A DNA stretch of 64,000 nt from Verpa conica (Eukaryota; Ascomycota; Pezizomycetes; Pezizales; Morchellaceae): NCBI GenBank assembly GCA_033030425.1, contig JAUFSD010000022.1, positions 1,293,118 to 1,357,117 on the forward strand, in the 5' to 3' direction. Both the position numbers and the translations under genes were made by a program. The notes under the pieces were generated by a model. The model saw only the letters and a program-made list of their open reading frames with translations, did not search any database and was not told the origin of the DNA. Positions 33,328 to 45,567 of this stretch are shown piece by piece. Every line of letters begins with the position of its first letter. Within the stretch, counting starts at the first letter, position 1.

Positions 33328-34240
33328 AGGTACGAACTGATGTATGTTCAATACCCCGTACTATCGCTAATCTTGCCTCTGGCTTACTAATCTTTAAGCT
33401 CACTTTAGGTTTCTCGGTCGTCGTCTAGGTTTAGTCGAGAATGTATTGGCTGTTTTTGGATGTGGAGATTTCCGAGCTTTCTTACTTTCGTGTTTCCAAT
33501 CTGACTTATAAAGGGCAATGCTATTGTGAATGTTGGAATATTTCTCGGGTGATTATTGTTATAATCATGTATCCTAACATCGGCCACCTAGGGCATCTAG
33601 TGGAGTGGATGTTCAATATATCATAAAAACAGGATCATGAATTAATACTACTCAAGGTGCGAGGTTTAATATTTGACATGTGGAAATTTGATATGGGTAT
33701 TCTATTAGGGATACCGGGATTAATAAATATTTCTGGCATTGGAGTATTTATTCCCTGCCTAATTGGCATATATACATGATATGTCATATAATATCACTCT
33801 GAAGTTGACTCTCTTTCTCTGCCTGCTCGGGGTATAATAGAGGGTAATACTCAAACCAATACCCTGTTTAATCTATTATTTGAACACACCTAAAAGTACT
33901 CTACATGGAGATGTATCGGTCTATCGGTCTATTGTCTATCCTCAGGCCGTTTCTCGAGCCCATAGAGTCCTTAGGGACCTCATCAGTTCCACCCCCGATC
34001 TATATTTCTCCCCTTACAATATAGAGTGGGAATAATAAACTCCCTGGTGGTTCTAGCTGGTCGAGTACCATAGCCTTCGGGCTTCATGTACCTATGATTA
34101 ATTCATTTGTCCACTTGTTTTGGCAATTCTAGTATAACCGCGGATATCCCTAGAAGGTGGAGCCTTGCCGTTCTAGCAGTGAGGGTAAGAGATGCTTCAC
34201 ATAAGCTAACAGACTCAACGTACATTTTTTGCCATAATAG
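33328..34240. other. Intergenic, no gene seen
   Basis: AT-rich DNA, with short frames only. There are no traces of the N-terminal NLR module before the remnant at 34241, so that remnant lost its exon 1. Confidence 0.5.
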
Positions 34241-35174
34241 GCCTTGCCGGCCATGCCTTCGGATCTTGGAAGTGACGCAATACACCCACCATGTGGCTAC
34301 GAGATTTCCTCCCAGAACATGTACCAACAGCTCGAATTTTGGCGTATGGAAATGACTCAGGACTGCTTAGTAGTGAATCGAAAGCCTCTATTCATGACTT
34401 TTCAATAAGGTTTCTCCAGGCATTGAAGACCGCAAGAGTGCATGAGGGTGTACAGTATACCTATGTACACCCTCCCCGGTAATAACTAACGCAAGTGATA
34501 GCTACATTCAAAAGGACCCTCAGCAAAGAGCATCCCGATATCCCGACAGCAATGAGAAATTTAGTAACGACTTACAAAGGCCAAGGGCGACTTATGGAGG
34601 CAGAAGGATTGGGGGTGGAGATTGTTAATGTTTTCAAAAGGGTCTTGGGCAAGGAGTACCCTGATACTCTTGCAGAAATGGGTAGCTTAGCAGCGACTTA
34701 TGGGGAGCTAAGTAAGCTAGGGGAGGTGGAGAGACTCGGGTTTGTGCTTATTGATACCTGCAAAAATGATTTGGGCGGAGACCACCTGATACCCTAGGAG
34801 CGATGAGAAATATGGCAGCGACGTATCCGAACCAAAGATAGTGGAAGGGGGTGGAGGACCTGTTGGTTCAGCGATTGGCCTCATCCAAAAGGATCCTGGG
34901 TGAGGACCACCTTGAGACTTTGGCAGTAATGGACAGTCTCGTGATGGTGTACCACCGTCAAGGCGAATGGAGGCGGGAACAAGAAGTGGATCTGAAATTG
35001 CAGATTTTTGCTATAAATAAAAGGCTTTTCACCGAGGACCACCCGAATATCCTACTAGCGAAAATTAGTCTCACAAAGGTTTACGACGATCTAGAGCTGG
35101 AAGTACTTGGCTCTCTTACAAAGGCCCTAGGCGAAGAATACCCAGAAACCTTCGATTACCCTGGCAGTAATTGA
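34241..35174 (+). pseudogene. NLR remnant: hydrolase N-half fused by deletion to TPRs
   Basis: The sequence 34241-34450 is a close copy of exon 2 of the 28568 gene (GLAGHAFGSWK ... MWLRDFLPEHVPTARIL) with TGA at 34273-34275 replacing Ser. It is joined near 34495 directly to a TPR stretch equivalent to about 31978-32620 of that gene. The HSLGG exon, exon 4, exon 5 and the whole NACHT domain are missing. The TPR part has a frameshift near 34785 and a TAG at 34839-34841, after which the frame 34851-35174 continues to match (LGEDHLETLAVM). So the copy arose by tandem duplication of the 28568 gene, then a large internal deletion and point decay. Confidence 0.9.
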
Positions 35175-36312
35175 AATTCTAGCGATGCAGTTCATTCGTG
35201 GGCGGCCGGTCCACCTATCCCTTAAAATCTCAGGTAAGGGAAATCAGAAGGATAATCTGTTACCTTGGCCGCCATAGGAAACAAATGATGCACCTGTTAC
35301 ACTTGAAGTTATGTTACAGCAAGTACTGAGTGGCCCTGTAGATTCTAATAATTACTGTTTGAATAAAATACTCGAACCGCAATCCAAGTCAAAGTGGAGA
35401 GGCAGTTGACCGGAAAAATAGGTAGAGAACAAAGAAGAAAGGCCCACTCTTTTTTAAAATATTCACGGGAGTTAGTGTATTGCTGAGCTCTCGCGAATTT
35501 TCTAGTTAGCCGTGGATATTAATATTAAGTCTCTGTGGTGTTCTGATAAGATGTCTCATTGGTTTTGGCTAAAGGTCCGTCTACCGAAGACATATCTAGC
35601 TATAGAACCCTAACCACTAGTCTAGTGTCACAGTAGGCTATTCGTTGTTGCTAGACCGTCCGTGTTGATTAGTCATAAAGTAACATAGCCAGAAGGGGGA
35701 GCTTGTAAGAAAAGGATAAAAGAGGAGGGAGAAGGAAAAATACTTCTGCCCCTGGAGTGGCTCACTTATTAGAGAATACAACTACAAGTTTCATCACAGG
35801 ATCTTGTTCACACTTCGTAAAAACATTTCTGTCCGGAACCTAGGCTTGGCACCCCACATACTTAGTCTCGGTGACAAGAATGTGCTCGCTACCCAAGTAT
35901 TTTAAGACTAAGCCAGCTGGCGTAGTATCTAATCAACACCCTCGAGTCCGGAGAACACACTCTGTCAGTAGAGTAGACGGTGGGAAACGATCAGATGTTA
36001 ATATCCCCTAAGTATTTCTATAGAAAATAGGTACTTATGATAAATTCATTCATTCATTCATTCTATAGAAAATAGTGAAATTTTATTTTCTATATAAGGC
36101 TGGAGCGCTAACTAGGAATGGCAGCGGAATTTGGGTATGAAAATAACTAAGAGAGAACAAGTAATACTGAAGTCCTGAAAAAAGAGAGAGAAAAGAACAT
36201 TGTCAATGTCAGAAAATCAGATAACTTTAGTAAAGAAAAAAGAAATATACATAAGAATAACTAGGAGCCCATGACCACAAATCTGCACTAACTACCCATT
36301 GTAAAAGAAATC
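35175..36312. other. 3' flank shared with 23.4-23.9 kb, no gene
   Basis: From about 35906 to the GTPase stop codon the sequence is a diverged copy of 23391-23780. It includes an (ATTC)n microsatellite at about 36043-36063 inside an insertion that the other copy lacks. 35175-35905 shows no recognised feature. Confidence 0.7.
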
Positions 36313-37697
36313 CTACTTTTTGACCTTTATAGCTCCTTTACTACTAGAAATGGTTCGTAGATCGTAAACTCCCTTCAGCTTTGCCGGCTTTTCCGGCTTT
36401 TCCGGCTCTTCATTAATGATGATACGCCCCAGATCAAAAGCACCGATTACCGCCTTTTCGCCCCCCCTCGCAACACCTGCTAAGAAGGTTAGTCCGCCTT
36501 TTTCAAAGGTCTCTGCAGCTGATCCTACAGCATCCTGCACTAGCTTCGCTGTCCTGTTGTAGAGCTTCCCCCATAGCCCTAATTTCTTCAGGTCCTGTTT
36601 GTTTTTCTCCAAATGCGCCTCCTGTTGAGCCATCTGCCTCGCTGAAATCCGTGCCAACTCTTCCTTTCCTTCTTTCAACTGCTTTTCGTACATCTCTTTT
36701 ATTTCTTGCAACTGCTTCTCATGCATTGCTCGTTGTTTAGCAAGGGATTCTCCTAAGCCCTCCGCCGCTGCTGTGGCACTCAGTTCCAGCCCTTGCTCCC
36801 CAAGTTGCTGCTGTAGCTTTGGAATATTTGGTGCCTTTCCGACGATTTCGCTAATAATTTCGTTGAAGACTTCGATCGTGTTGGGGCTCCGATAATATGT
36901 GGCACCCTGTTCCAAAAGGATCTTCCACATGTCCTCTGACTCCTTGAACTCCTTCTCATTCCGCGTGAACTGATCCATGTCCTCGTCATCCCTCGCTCTA
37001 TCCCATCTTGTGGTGACCATAGCAGTATTTTTGAGGAAGTCTTCCCCACATATCTTACTGAATAACATTAAGCTTGTCACCGCAGATGCGTCAAATCGTA
37101 CATCGTCAATGCGTTGTAGGTAGATAATGCCGTGTAGCTTGGTGCCCTCGTCATAACTATAAATGTTTTAAATTAAATTGGCTGAAAAATAACGGAAGAA
37201 ACAGACGCGTAGCGTAGGCAAAACTTACGACTTTTTCATCCAGTTACCAATTAACTCCAACACGTCGGCATTTGACATTTTTGTGTCCGAGAATCCTGGT
37301 GTGTCGACCAGTTCAACCGTACGGCCGTGCATCTGGATACGAGTTGATCCAACCTCTTTGGTACATGAGCTCAGGTTACTGCTAGAAACAATGCTCGCAT
37401 CTCCGGTGATCTTTTGGATAAACTAATCATCTGTTTTAGTCATCAAAAGTATAAATTGAATTCGGATTAAGAACATACGTTAGATTTCCCAGAGCCGGTA
37501 ACACCCATAAGCCTATTCGTGTTAGTATAACTACAAGGAAGGAAAGGGTTAAACATGGAAATTGCCTACCCAATGAGAATGGGAGACTCCTCCCCATCGC
37601 GTTCTGTTTGTTTGCGGCTGCCTCTCTGTTTGTCTCCAACGCTGGGACTCTGAGTAACAATGTTACCACGCTTCGATTTAAAGCTGAGTTTGGGCAT
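36313..37697 (-). CDS. AIG1-like (TRAFAC) GTPase with coiled-coil tail, 399 aa
   Basis: Minus-strand exons 37697-37570, 37512-37479, 37422-37229 and 37156-36313 join across GT-AG introns of 56-72 nt with consistent phases (1200 nt). The G domain shows G1 GVTGSGKSN (46-54, on a 34 nt exon), G3 DTPGFSD (94-100) and a G4-like VTTRWD (about 166-171). This is the pattern of fungal AIG1/septin-related GTPases. Residues of about 235-310 are a charged coiled coil (EKQLQEIKEMYEKQLKEG...). A glycine-rich, mildly hydrophobic segment follows (GGLTFLAGVARGGEKAVIGAFDLG, given here in two parts: GGLTFLAGVARGG and EKAVIGAFDLG), then a Pro/Glu/Lys tail. The last segment could touch membranes or self-associate. 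A truncated copy of its 3' end lies at 23391-23894 behind another NLR, so this gene has travelled with an NLR neighbour. Confidence 0.87.
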
Positions 37698-39794
37698 TGG
37701 ATATAGGTATATTATAATAGAGACTGTAGAGTTTGAAAGTCTGGCACTTGTATTGGATTTGGGTTCTGAGTATGTAGTATATATAGGTTATAGGTGAGTG
37801 ATCGAGCTCTGAGGGGCTGGATTCTATACTCGAATATAGAATTTGAAGGCACTTTATACAAAAAGGCTACAGGTTTGGCACACTACTATTTTCTTTTTTC
37901 AATATCGGTAACACCAAGTTAATTGGGTATTGAACTCCTTATTCCTTTGCTAATTCTCTATTACACGCGCAGAGCCAAATCACAAGCATTACAAGTCAAT
38001 AACACTGAGTGGCAAGAACCTAAAAATACAATTGATCCTGATTCTGCCACTTCATCCATACTCAGCCTTACTCAGTGTACTAAATCTCTATCACTTATTT
38101 TTTTTCTTTCTGTTTGTCAATAAGAGCATGCGCCTTCAGGCTACGGCATTCCTGTACAGCTGATCAGCAATTACGTCTGTTTAGGCCTCCGCCGAATTTT
38201 TTGCTTCTTTTCAACAGGACACTGAGTGTTGAGTCAAGGCACCCAAGGGGCGCATTAAACCTTACAGATAGAATGTGATAGCACCCAAGACATGTCTCCC
38301 ACCCTGCCAGCAGGCTCCGGGAGCGACCGAAAAATAGGCGCTCAGCGCAGAATTTGCGCGGGGTAGAAGACCAATTAATTTGTAAGAGACTAAAATCACC
38401 AGCAGCTTCCCTCAGCCGTACTATTAACGGTAAGGAAGAAAAGTGTCAACCGTTAAGCCTACGTGTATCATAGCTCTTGACACATCCCTTAATAAAGATC
38501 TATCCAGGAAGCTGACTCTACTACATAGTAGCTACATCCTTTTCTTCCCGGCCCTTGTAATGGTATATAGTTTCGGCTATACCACGATGACCTTGGCTAA
38601 GCTAGGCTAGAACTGGGATATAACCCGTCTAAAGCCATCAGTACTTAAAGGTGAGCGTAGGTTGAGGCTGAGAGCCATTGGTGTTAATTTCACCAGCCTT
38701 ATTAAACTTTGTCCAGCCCAGGCTGTTTTATTATAACCGGCAGTTCATCTTTCATCATGTGTTCTAGGCAAGCCTACTCGTACCCTATATATCTGTCTTG
38801 AGCTGCGGGATGCAGTTATTAGTTTAGTGATCTACCAGTGCTTGAATGTCGTTACCAGGCAGCTTTTTGTTCGTTACGTGGCATGGGGCAACTGGCTGAG
38901 GATCTCGCCGTCCTATAGTACGTTGATCTATGGGGCGGTGTTAGCAAAAACAACTGTTGGGGCTGGGAACGCGGCTAGGGCGGTGAGCGGCTGGGGTGTG
39001 CGGGTAGCCCGCGGTTAGCCATGATCTCATTGGATCCACCCGCGTGCCCGCACCCGGGCCGAGACAAGTGATGAGAACTGTGGTCCCAATCCTCACCCCG
39101 CCGCTGCGCCATACAGTGATGACCTTCGTCAAGGTGTATGAATGTTGGAGATCTGAGCTCAAGCTCCTTTTGTTCGGGCATGCAGCCCCTGCCCGGCGTA
39201 AGAACCTGGGATCTCGATGAGGGGTCTTTGTGCTGGTTCTACCTACGTCCTGTCCTGGCTCGGGCCAAGGTGATTCATTGAGTTTGAGTTTCAGTTTTCA
39301 TGTAGCCCGAGTGGGGCGATGAATGTTTCTAATGCGTGGTCTTGCTAAAGCTGTACAAAACGTAGGATATCGCCAACGAATCCAGCCGGAGACTGAAATC
39401 ACAGGTTTGGTTTTCTACAATTCATCATGTTTCACCTCAGCAGTAGTCAAATCTAACATGATCCAGTATATTTTACACAGGTTGAATGTGGAATACATAG
39501 CCCCCTTACATGTATGCCACCCTGTTTTCAACCCCTATTATTCTCACGGTCATTATGTTAGACTCATCTGTCAATTTTTTTGAGCCTTGCACCTACACAG
39601 TAAAAAACAAAAGTCAGTAATAATGATCGGCAAAGCTCTTCGGTCTCGGGTCTTTCTACTCTGGATTATAGCAAACACCCACCCTCACCTGTAATTCCCA
39701 TTGCTGATTACTTTAGTTGTCGAATTCTTTCTCCCCATCCACTACCCCTAAAGAGACAATACGCCAAGTTCAAAGTCCAGAGGAATAGCCGAGT
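37698..39794. other. Intergenic, about 2.1 kb, with a GC-richer patch
   Basis: 37700-38780 is AT-rich with no gene. About 38860-39300 is clearly GC-richer and has overlapping open frames on both strands (38827-39018 plus, 38941-39181 minus) but no domain that I know. It may be transposon debris of recent arrival. 39600-39794 is the promoter of the next NLR. Confidence 0.5.
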
Positions 39795-42700
39795 ATGTCG
39801 ACCGCACTCACCCTGCGCGTATCCGAGATTCCCGCAGGAATTACCGAAAACCAATTTATCGACCTTTTAGAAACCTTCATCAATAAAAACTCTCCGGTAG
39901 AGTCAAAAGAAGACAAAAAGAATATTGTCCTATGGTCCTTTGCACCATCTGCGGCATCTGTCGATAGAAATCGCTGGTCTGTTGCAACTGTTTCATTCGA
40001 GCGGACTCCACAGGTGCTTCCTCGAAGTGGAAGCATAACACTCACAGGGAATGGGCAGCCGTTTAAAGTCTTTCTCGACTCTACTTTCTTGGGTCTGACT
40101 CCGTTAAACAACCCTAAAGTAGAGGCGATAGTTGAGTAAGGTCTCGTATATCGAAGATAAATAGAAAAGGCTAATCGAATATAGCATAATTGCGGTGACT
40201 GGGCTTGCTGGTCATGCTTTTGGGTCATGGAAATCACGGGGCAAATCTACTATGTGGCTCCGAGACTTTCTTCCGGAATACGTGCCGGAAGCTCGAATAT
40301 TGACATATGGCTATGATTCGGCACTGGTTGGGGGCGGTTCCAACGCTTCCATCATTGATTTTTCGACAAGGTTTCTTGAGGAATTAAAGTCTGTGAGAGC
40401 GCAAGAGAATGTATGTTGAGTGATTAATAGCGTCTTTGGTTTACGAGAGCTCACAGCCATTTTAGGAAAAGGAACGACCTATAATATTCCTTGGTCACAG
40501 TTTAGGTGGACTCGTGATAAAACAAGTAAGTACTTATATAACTCCAAGTTATCCTTGCGCTTGGTGCTGGGAACCAGCTAACTGTTTTAGGCTCTAGTAA
40601 AGGCTGCGAGAGGTAGCGAGAGAGATAAACAGATTCTCTTATCTTCTTATGGCCTTATGTTTTTTGGTGTCCCGAACAGAGGCCTCCGGATCGACGAATT
40701 AAGTCCCATGGTAAAGAACCAGCCAAGTTCAAACTTAGTAAAAGACCTAGACCCTGCATCTTCCACCCTGCGTTTACTACATGAGGGGTTCTGCAATTAC
40801 TTCGATTATGAGGATTCACCGATTGTATCTATTTTTGAGACAAAAGATACAAAAACTGTGGTAGTAAGTATACCCGGCCCTTCCCAGCAATAAAGAAAAG
40901 CTCTCCCGGCTCTCTCAGAGAGCTCTGGGAGATGCCAAAATCACGTTTGATGGCGCTACTACAAGATTCCTATTACTAACAGCTCACATTTATATGAATT
41001 AGCTTAAAGAAGGTATCTGGAGAAAGGAGGGTCCAATGCATTTGATGGTGTCGAAAGACTCAGCAACCTATTCCGGGCCAACTGAAAGACGATACGACCA
41101 ACTCCCTATAGATGCCGACCATTCAGAAATCACAAAATTCGGTCACCGCTTGGATCCATACTTCCATATTGTCCGGCAAAGACTCATTAATTTTGTGGAG
41201 AAGGCCCCTGAGGTTATCAGTAAACGGTTTGTAGCTGTTAGACAAAGTACGTACTCCACATCAGCAAAAGAAAACTGAAAACGTTCCCAGAACCCTCCTA
41301 AAGCTCCCTATAGAGGTACTTTTATAAAACCCTCTTCTAGGAGACGCCCAGAGGTCCTGGAGTGCTCAGTTCGGTCTAGACAAGCCGAGAGACCGTTCCT
41401 TTTTGCTGATGCAATTGAGCGTAGTTTTATATGTACCTGCTAACCTCTAATAGACCTTTCTAGTTCTCAGACGGATGATACGACCCAGCTGTATCAAAAA
41501 ATGCAAGAATTACTCAGCCCTGTTAACTTCGACACCGATACCACCTACCGATCGTTGCAAATCTGCGAAGGAACTGGGAATTGGCTGCTATCTGACAACG
41601 ATTTTGTACGCTGGCGAGAAATGCTATCGCCTAGAATCCTGTGGCTACGTGGCGGCCCGGGTAGCGGAAAAACCTATCTTATGTCCAGGGTTCTTGAGGA
41701 TATCAAGAGTCATTACGGAGCAGACGCCACGATAGCATACTTCTTCTGTGACAACAAAACCGAAACCACTGAGAAGCGAGCTATCCCCTTTATTGTGAAA
41801 ACCCTGGTCTTTCAATTACTTTCCGGAATCCTCCGATACCACCCAGATGATGTTGATATATGTCTCCGGCAGTTCGAAAATTTTACGGATAACAACATGA
41901 TACCATGGCTATTGAAGAATACTCTAGAAAGGATTGGCAGACATCTCCAAAAAGCATTCATTATCCTAGATGCGCTTGACGAGTGTGATGAGACAGACAG
42001 CCTTCTTGACTTGCTGAGGTCTATCAGCAATATAAAAAACATTACTTTTCAGATCATTGTTGCTAGTCGCGAGTCAGTCGGAAGTCATCTATTACGCGGT
42101 CTGAGTGTTCATAATATTCCCATATCCGAAGGAGTTAAGCATGATGTCGAAACTTTCATCCTTAGCCAAGTGCAGAAATTGGATATCCGTGATCTCGGGA
42201 GTGAGGAAGAGGCAGCCAGAAGACTCATCGATGGTTGTGGATCGCTGTTTCTGCTGGCAAAGCTCCGTATCGACTTGCTGCGAGGAGAAATGAATACCCA
42301 CGGGGACCTTAACGCAGCTCTCCGCGATTTACCGGTCGGCTTGAAGGAGGTCTATGGTAGAATATTAGGAAAAGAGGATATGACTGATGAAGCACGGGCA
42401 CTGACGAAGAAAATCTTCATGTGGATAATCTATGCCAAACGTCAGCTGACTTTTGTGGAGCTGGCCAAAGCCGTTTCTCTTGGCGGTAGCGATTCTTCAA
42501 GTTCAGTCCTTACTCAACAAGGCCTGGAAAAACTCTGTGGAGGCCTCGTGTTACTTAAGCCTCAGGACGGTTCCGTTGAGCTTGCGCACATAACCGTTAA
42601 GGAGTATGTCGTTGGTAATTTTGTATGGGAGACGATACCACCATCACCATGCCTAAGTAATACCGATGCATGCAATTCGGAGATCCTACTAGGATCTATA

Positions 42701-44188
42701 GCCTATATGTATAACCTCAACGACGAACAGCTTGACCCCCTCCTTGACTATGTATATAAGTCTTGGATCTTACACCTTTTCAGCTCGAACGAACCCACGC
42801 CGTTACTCCTGGAGTGTCTTGCTCAATTTCTAGCCTCCGAGAGCTGCTTTTCTTGGTGGAACTCACCACTATCTTCAACATTGAATGGTACGGCAAAGGG
42901 CAGAGAGTATCTTCAGTCACGGTTCCTTGCCTGGATCAAAACAAATATTAAATCGGGTTCTGCACGGCAACGGCACCGAAATTTCATCATTGCGCAACAA
43001 AAAAAGCAAGTGGCATTGTATATCAAACAAAAGGGCAAAAACCATCGCGAAACCTTGAAAATGACCGGTAATCTAGCAGAGTCGTACTGGAGCCAGGGTC
43101 GCTGGGGAAAAGCGAGAAGCCTTGAGATGAGGGTCTGGGCTGCCAGCGTAAAGCATCTGGGCGATACTGATCCTGACACCCTGTCGGCAGCGAGAAACCT
43201 TGGGAGGACGTACCAGAGCCAGGCGCGCTGGAAGGACGCAGAGAAGTTGCAGAAACATGTGATGAACATTTGCATAAGCACCCTAGGCGAGGACCACCAA
43301 GAGAGCTTGGCAGCGGCTCGGAGGCTCGGAGAGATATATAAAATATCGAATTTAAAGGCGGCAGAGGGATTACAGCAGCGTGTGGCTACTACCCTCGAAA
43401 ACAATCTAGGAGAGAACCACCCGGACACCCTGGCCGCAAAGGGCGACTTGGGGAGGACATATCTGAGGCAGAGACGCCTTGAGGAAGCTATCAAGTTGCA
43501 AGAGCATGTGGTGGAAACGTCTAGAAGGGTCCTGGGCGAAAACCACCCCCTCAGCATATTAGCGATGACAAGGCTGGTAGCAACCTATTGCTTAAAAAGT
43601 CGTATTAAGGAAGCTATAGACCTAGAAAAGCGGATTGTAGCCGGATTAGAAGCCAGTCTTGGCGATGACCACCCCGACACTTTGACAGCGTTGAGTGACT
43701 TGGCATTGGCATACGCACTCGATCGAAACGGAAAGGAGGCGGAAAATCTAATAGAGCATGTGCTTGCTGTTCGAAAAAAGGTTTTGGGGGAAAGGCACCC
43801 GGTAACCCTTTTTTCAGCAGCGGTTCTAGCGGTGATTTACATATTCAGGAAACGCGTCCTACTAGGGGTAGGCATACTTGTGGCTGTCCTTTTACGGATC
43901 GTTAGGGATCTTTCCAAGTACGGGATTACACCCACTGTCGTATTACAGGAGTATTTTTCTGTGAGGATGAAGTTGATAAACCTCGGGAAGTTTAAGATAC
44001 CTTTGGTGGACCTTAGCTCAGTGAGGATCATAGAGTTTGAAGGATTTACTATTTTTGGTGAAAACATTTACGATTTATTCGCATGTGAGTATCATCTAAG
44101 TTTGATAAGTCTTGTTTGTACCATGAATGAGAAATACACCAAGTCTCCGGAGGTTAAGCTAAATCGTAAGGAGAAGAGGCCCTCGTGA
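39795..44188 (+). CDS. NLR-like protein: N-module, SERAC1-like hydrolase, NACHT, TPR (1292 aa)
   Basis: Exons are 39795-40135, 40185-40410, 40466-40525, 40591-40863, 41003-41246 and 41454-44188. Exons 1-5 have the same lengths as in the copy at 18607 (341, 226, 60, 273, 244 nt). Residues 1-112 are the RRM-like module (LTLRVSEIP ... FLGLTPL). The hydrolase follows with GHSLGG (Ser about 201) and FFGVPN. The NACHT domain has GGPGSGKT (about 448-455) and ILDALDEC. From about residue 900 there are six or seven kinesin-light-chain-type TPRs (LGENHPDTLAA ... DLGRTY). The C-terminus has a hydrophobic stretch (VLLGVGILVAVLL) and then GKFKIPLVDLS, the tail shared with the 18607 copy, before a basic end. 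It appears intact. By family it is a STAND-type sensor with an enzymatic N-terminal effector; ligand and substrate are unknown. Confidence 0.92.
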
Positions 44189-45276
44189 AGGAGGCGTACA
44201 TGTATATATTTAGTTAGATTTTATAAACAAGTACTCTAGTGTTAATGAAGTCTTGTCAGCGCAGAGGCTGAGCCCGCGTAGCGATCTCCCATCAACTTTT
44301 CAATGAATACAGTAAGAGAATTACTGAGAGGAGTCTGTAGTAGATATATTCAAATATTTAACATATATTTAATTGTTTCAAACACCAAGTTTCACTGGTA
44401 AACTATACGAGCATTCAATTGGCATATCTACATGCCAATTTCCTTTTCTCCCATCCTCTCCTCCACCGGAGGGTGTATCACTACAAATTGCTTTCATCTT
44501 CCGCTATTCCCAGAGCCCTCGCCGTTGTAATTTCGTGATCTTAGACTTGTCACCATGGAAATTTCTGTATACTGACTGTACTTTCTGAAGTGGTGTTCGC
44601 TAGACTAAATCTTCTCTTACTTCTTCAACGTTTATGCAGTATTATCCATACTTGTAATGTCTCGCTCCTGCTTTCTTGGTAATTTATCTATGAATCTACA
44701 ATATCTAATGCTACATATTCTTCATTTGACCGAACATTCATGGTAACAGCAGTACCGATAGGTGTTCGAACTGTGGTTATGTAAATATGGTACTGAGAGT
44801 CTAAGCCGGCTTTTCTAATAAAGTCCCTAATATTAATGTAGGGTGATATCTGTGATGAACAGTAGATCATACAATCAATATAATACGCTCTGATGTTCTG
44901 ATAACACCCACCCTTCAACCTAGTCATCATATATAGTGAGGTTCCGAGGCTAAAAACTACCTCTGATACTCATATTATAGTACTATTGATATTATATTTG
45001 ATGCGTACATGTAGCCGCTAAGATTAAGGTAGCTATAACCCCTATCGATGATTACAAAGAATGACACTAAGAATACAAAGCTAGTAGATAATTCAAAGTA
45101 CGCAGAACAGTAATTTCTATTATGGTACTCATAAACCGAGTAACAATTCATAAAGCCATGGGTTCATATACAAACAAGATCTACGTTTTCAGAAAGCCCC
45201 TGGTGAAGATATAAATGGTACCATCGAACCTCTACTTAGGACCATGAATTTCCTAAGATTACTACTACTACGCGAT
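44189..45276. other. Intergenic, no gene seen
   Basis: AT-rich, with scattered short frames and no repeats of note. Confidence 0.45.
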
Positions 45277-45567
45277 CTAAGCCCTCTGATCTGCTTTCGA
45301 ACGCCATTGAAGAAAATATTGCTTGAAATCATCGAGAATATCCTTCTGGGATACTACGTATCCCGCTTCGGCATTGTAACGCATTAGGACCGTCAGATTC
45401 TTTATCTGCGACTTCAAGCAATTCGCCGCTTCGCGTTCCAAACGCTGATCATCATCTTCACCGGAAAGAGGAGTACTTGGTGAGATAATTGAGTCGCTTT
45501 CAAGACTCTTGATGATTTGAGCGCAGCTTTTTACCGTCTCTTTTGTAGCTTCTGTATTTTGAGACAT
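45277..45567 (-). CDS. Small hypothetical protein, 96 aa
   Basis: A single uninterrupted frame runs from ATG at 45567 to a stop at 45277. The protein is polar and helix-rich, Glu/Asp/Lys/Gln-heavy, with no signal peptide or membrane helix; the second half (LEREAANCLKSQIKNLTVLM) could form an amphipathic helix. The codon pattern and the promoter-like GGTGGTGATGGT-rich 5' flank make it more believable than the surrounding random frames. I do not recognise a family and it could also be the last exon of a longer gene. Confidence 0.45.
   Translation of the reverse strand: MSQNTEATKETVKSCAQIIKSLESDSIISPSTPLSGEDDDQRLEREAANCLKSQIKNLTVLMRYNAEAGYVVSQKDILDDFKQYFLQWRSKADQRA

Noticed and set aside
36041..36064. 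(ATTC)n run in the GTPase 3' flank as a regulatory site
   Set aside because: A plain microsatellite in an insertion that the paralogous flank lacks.
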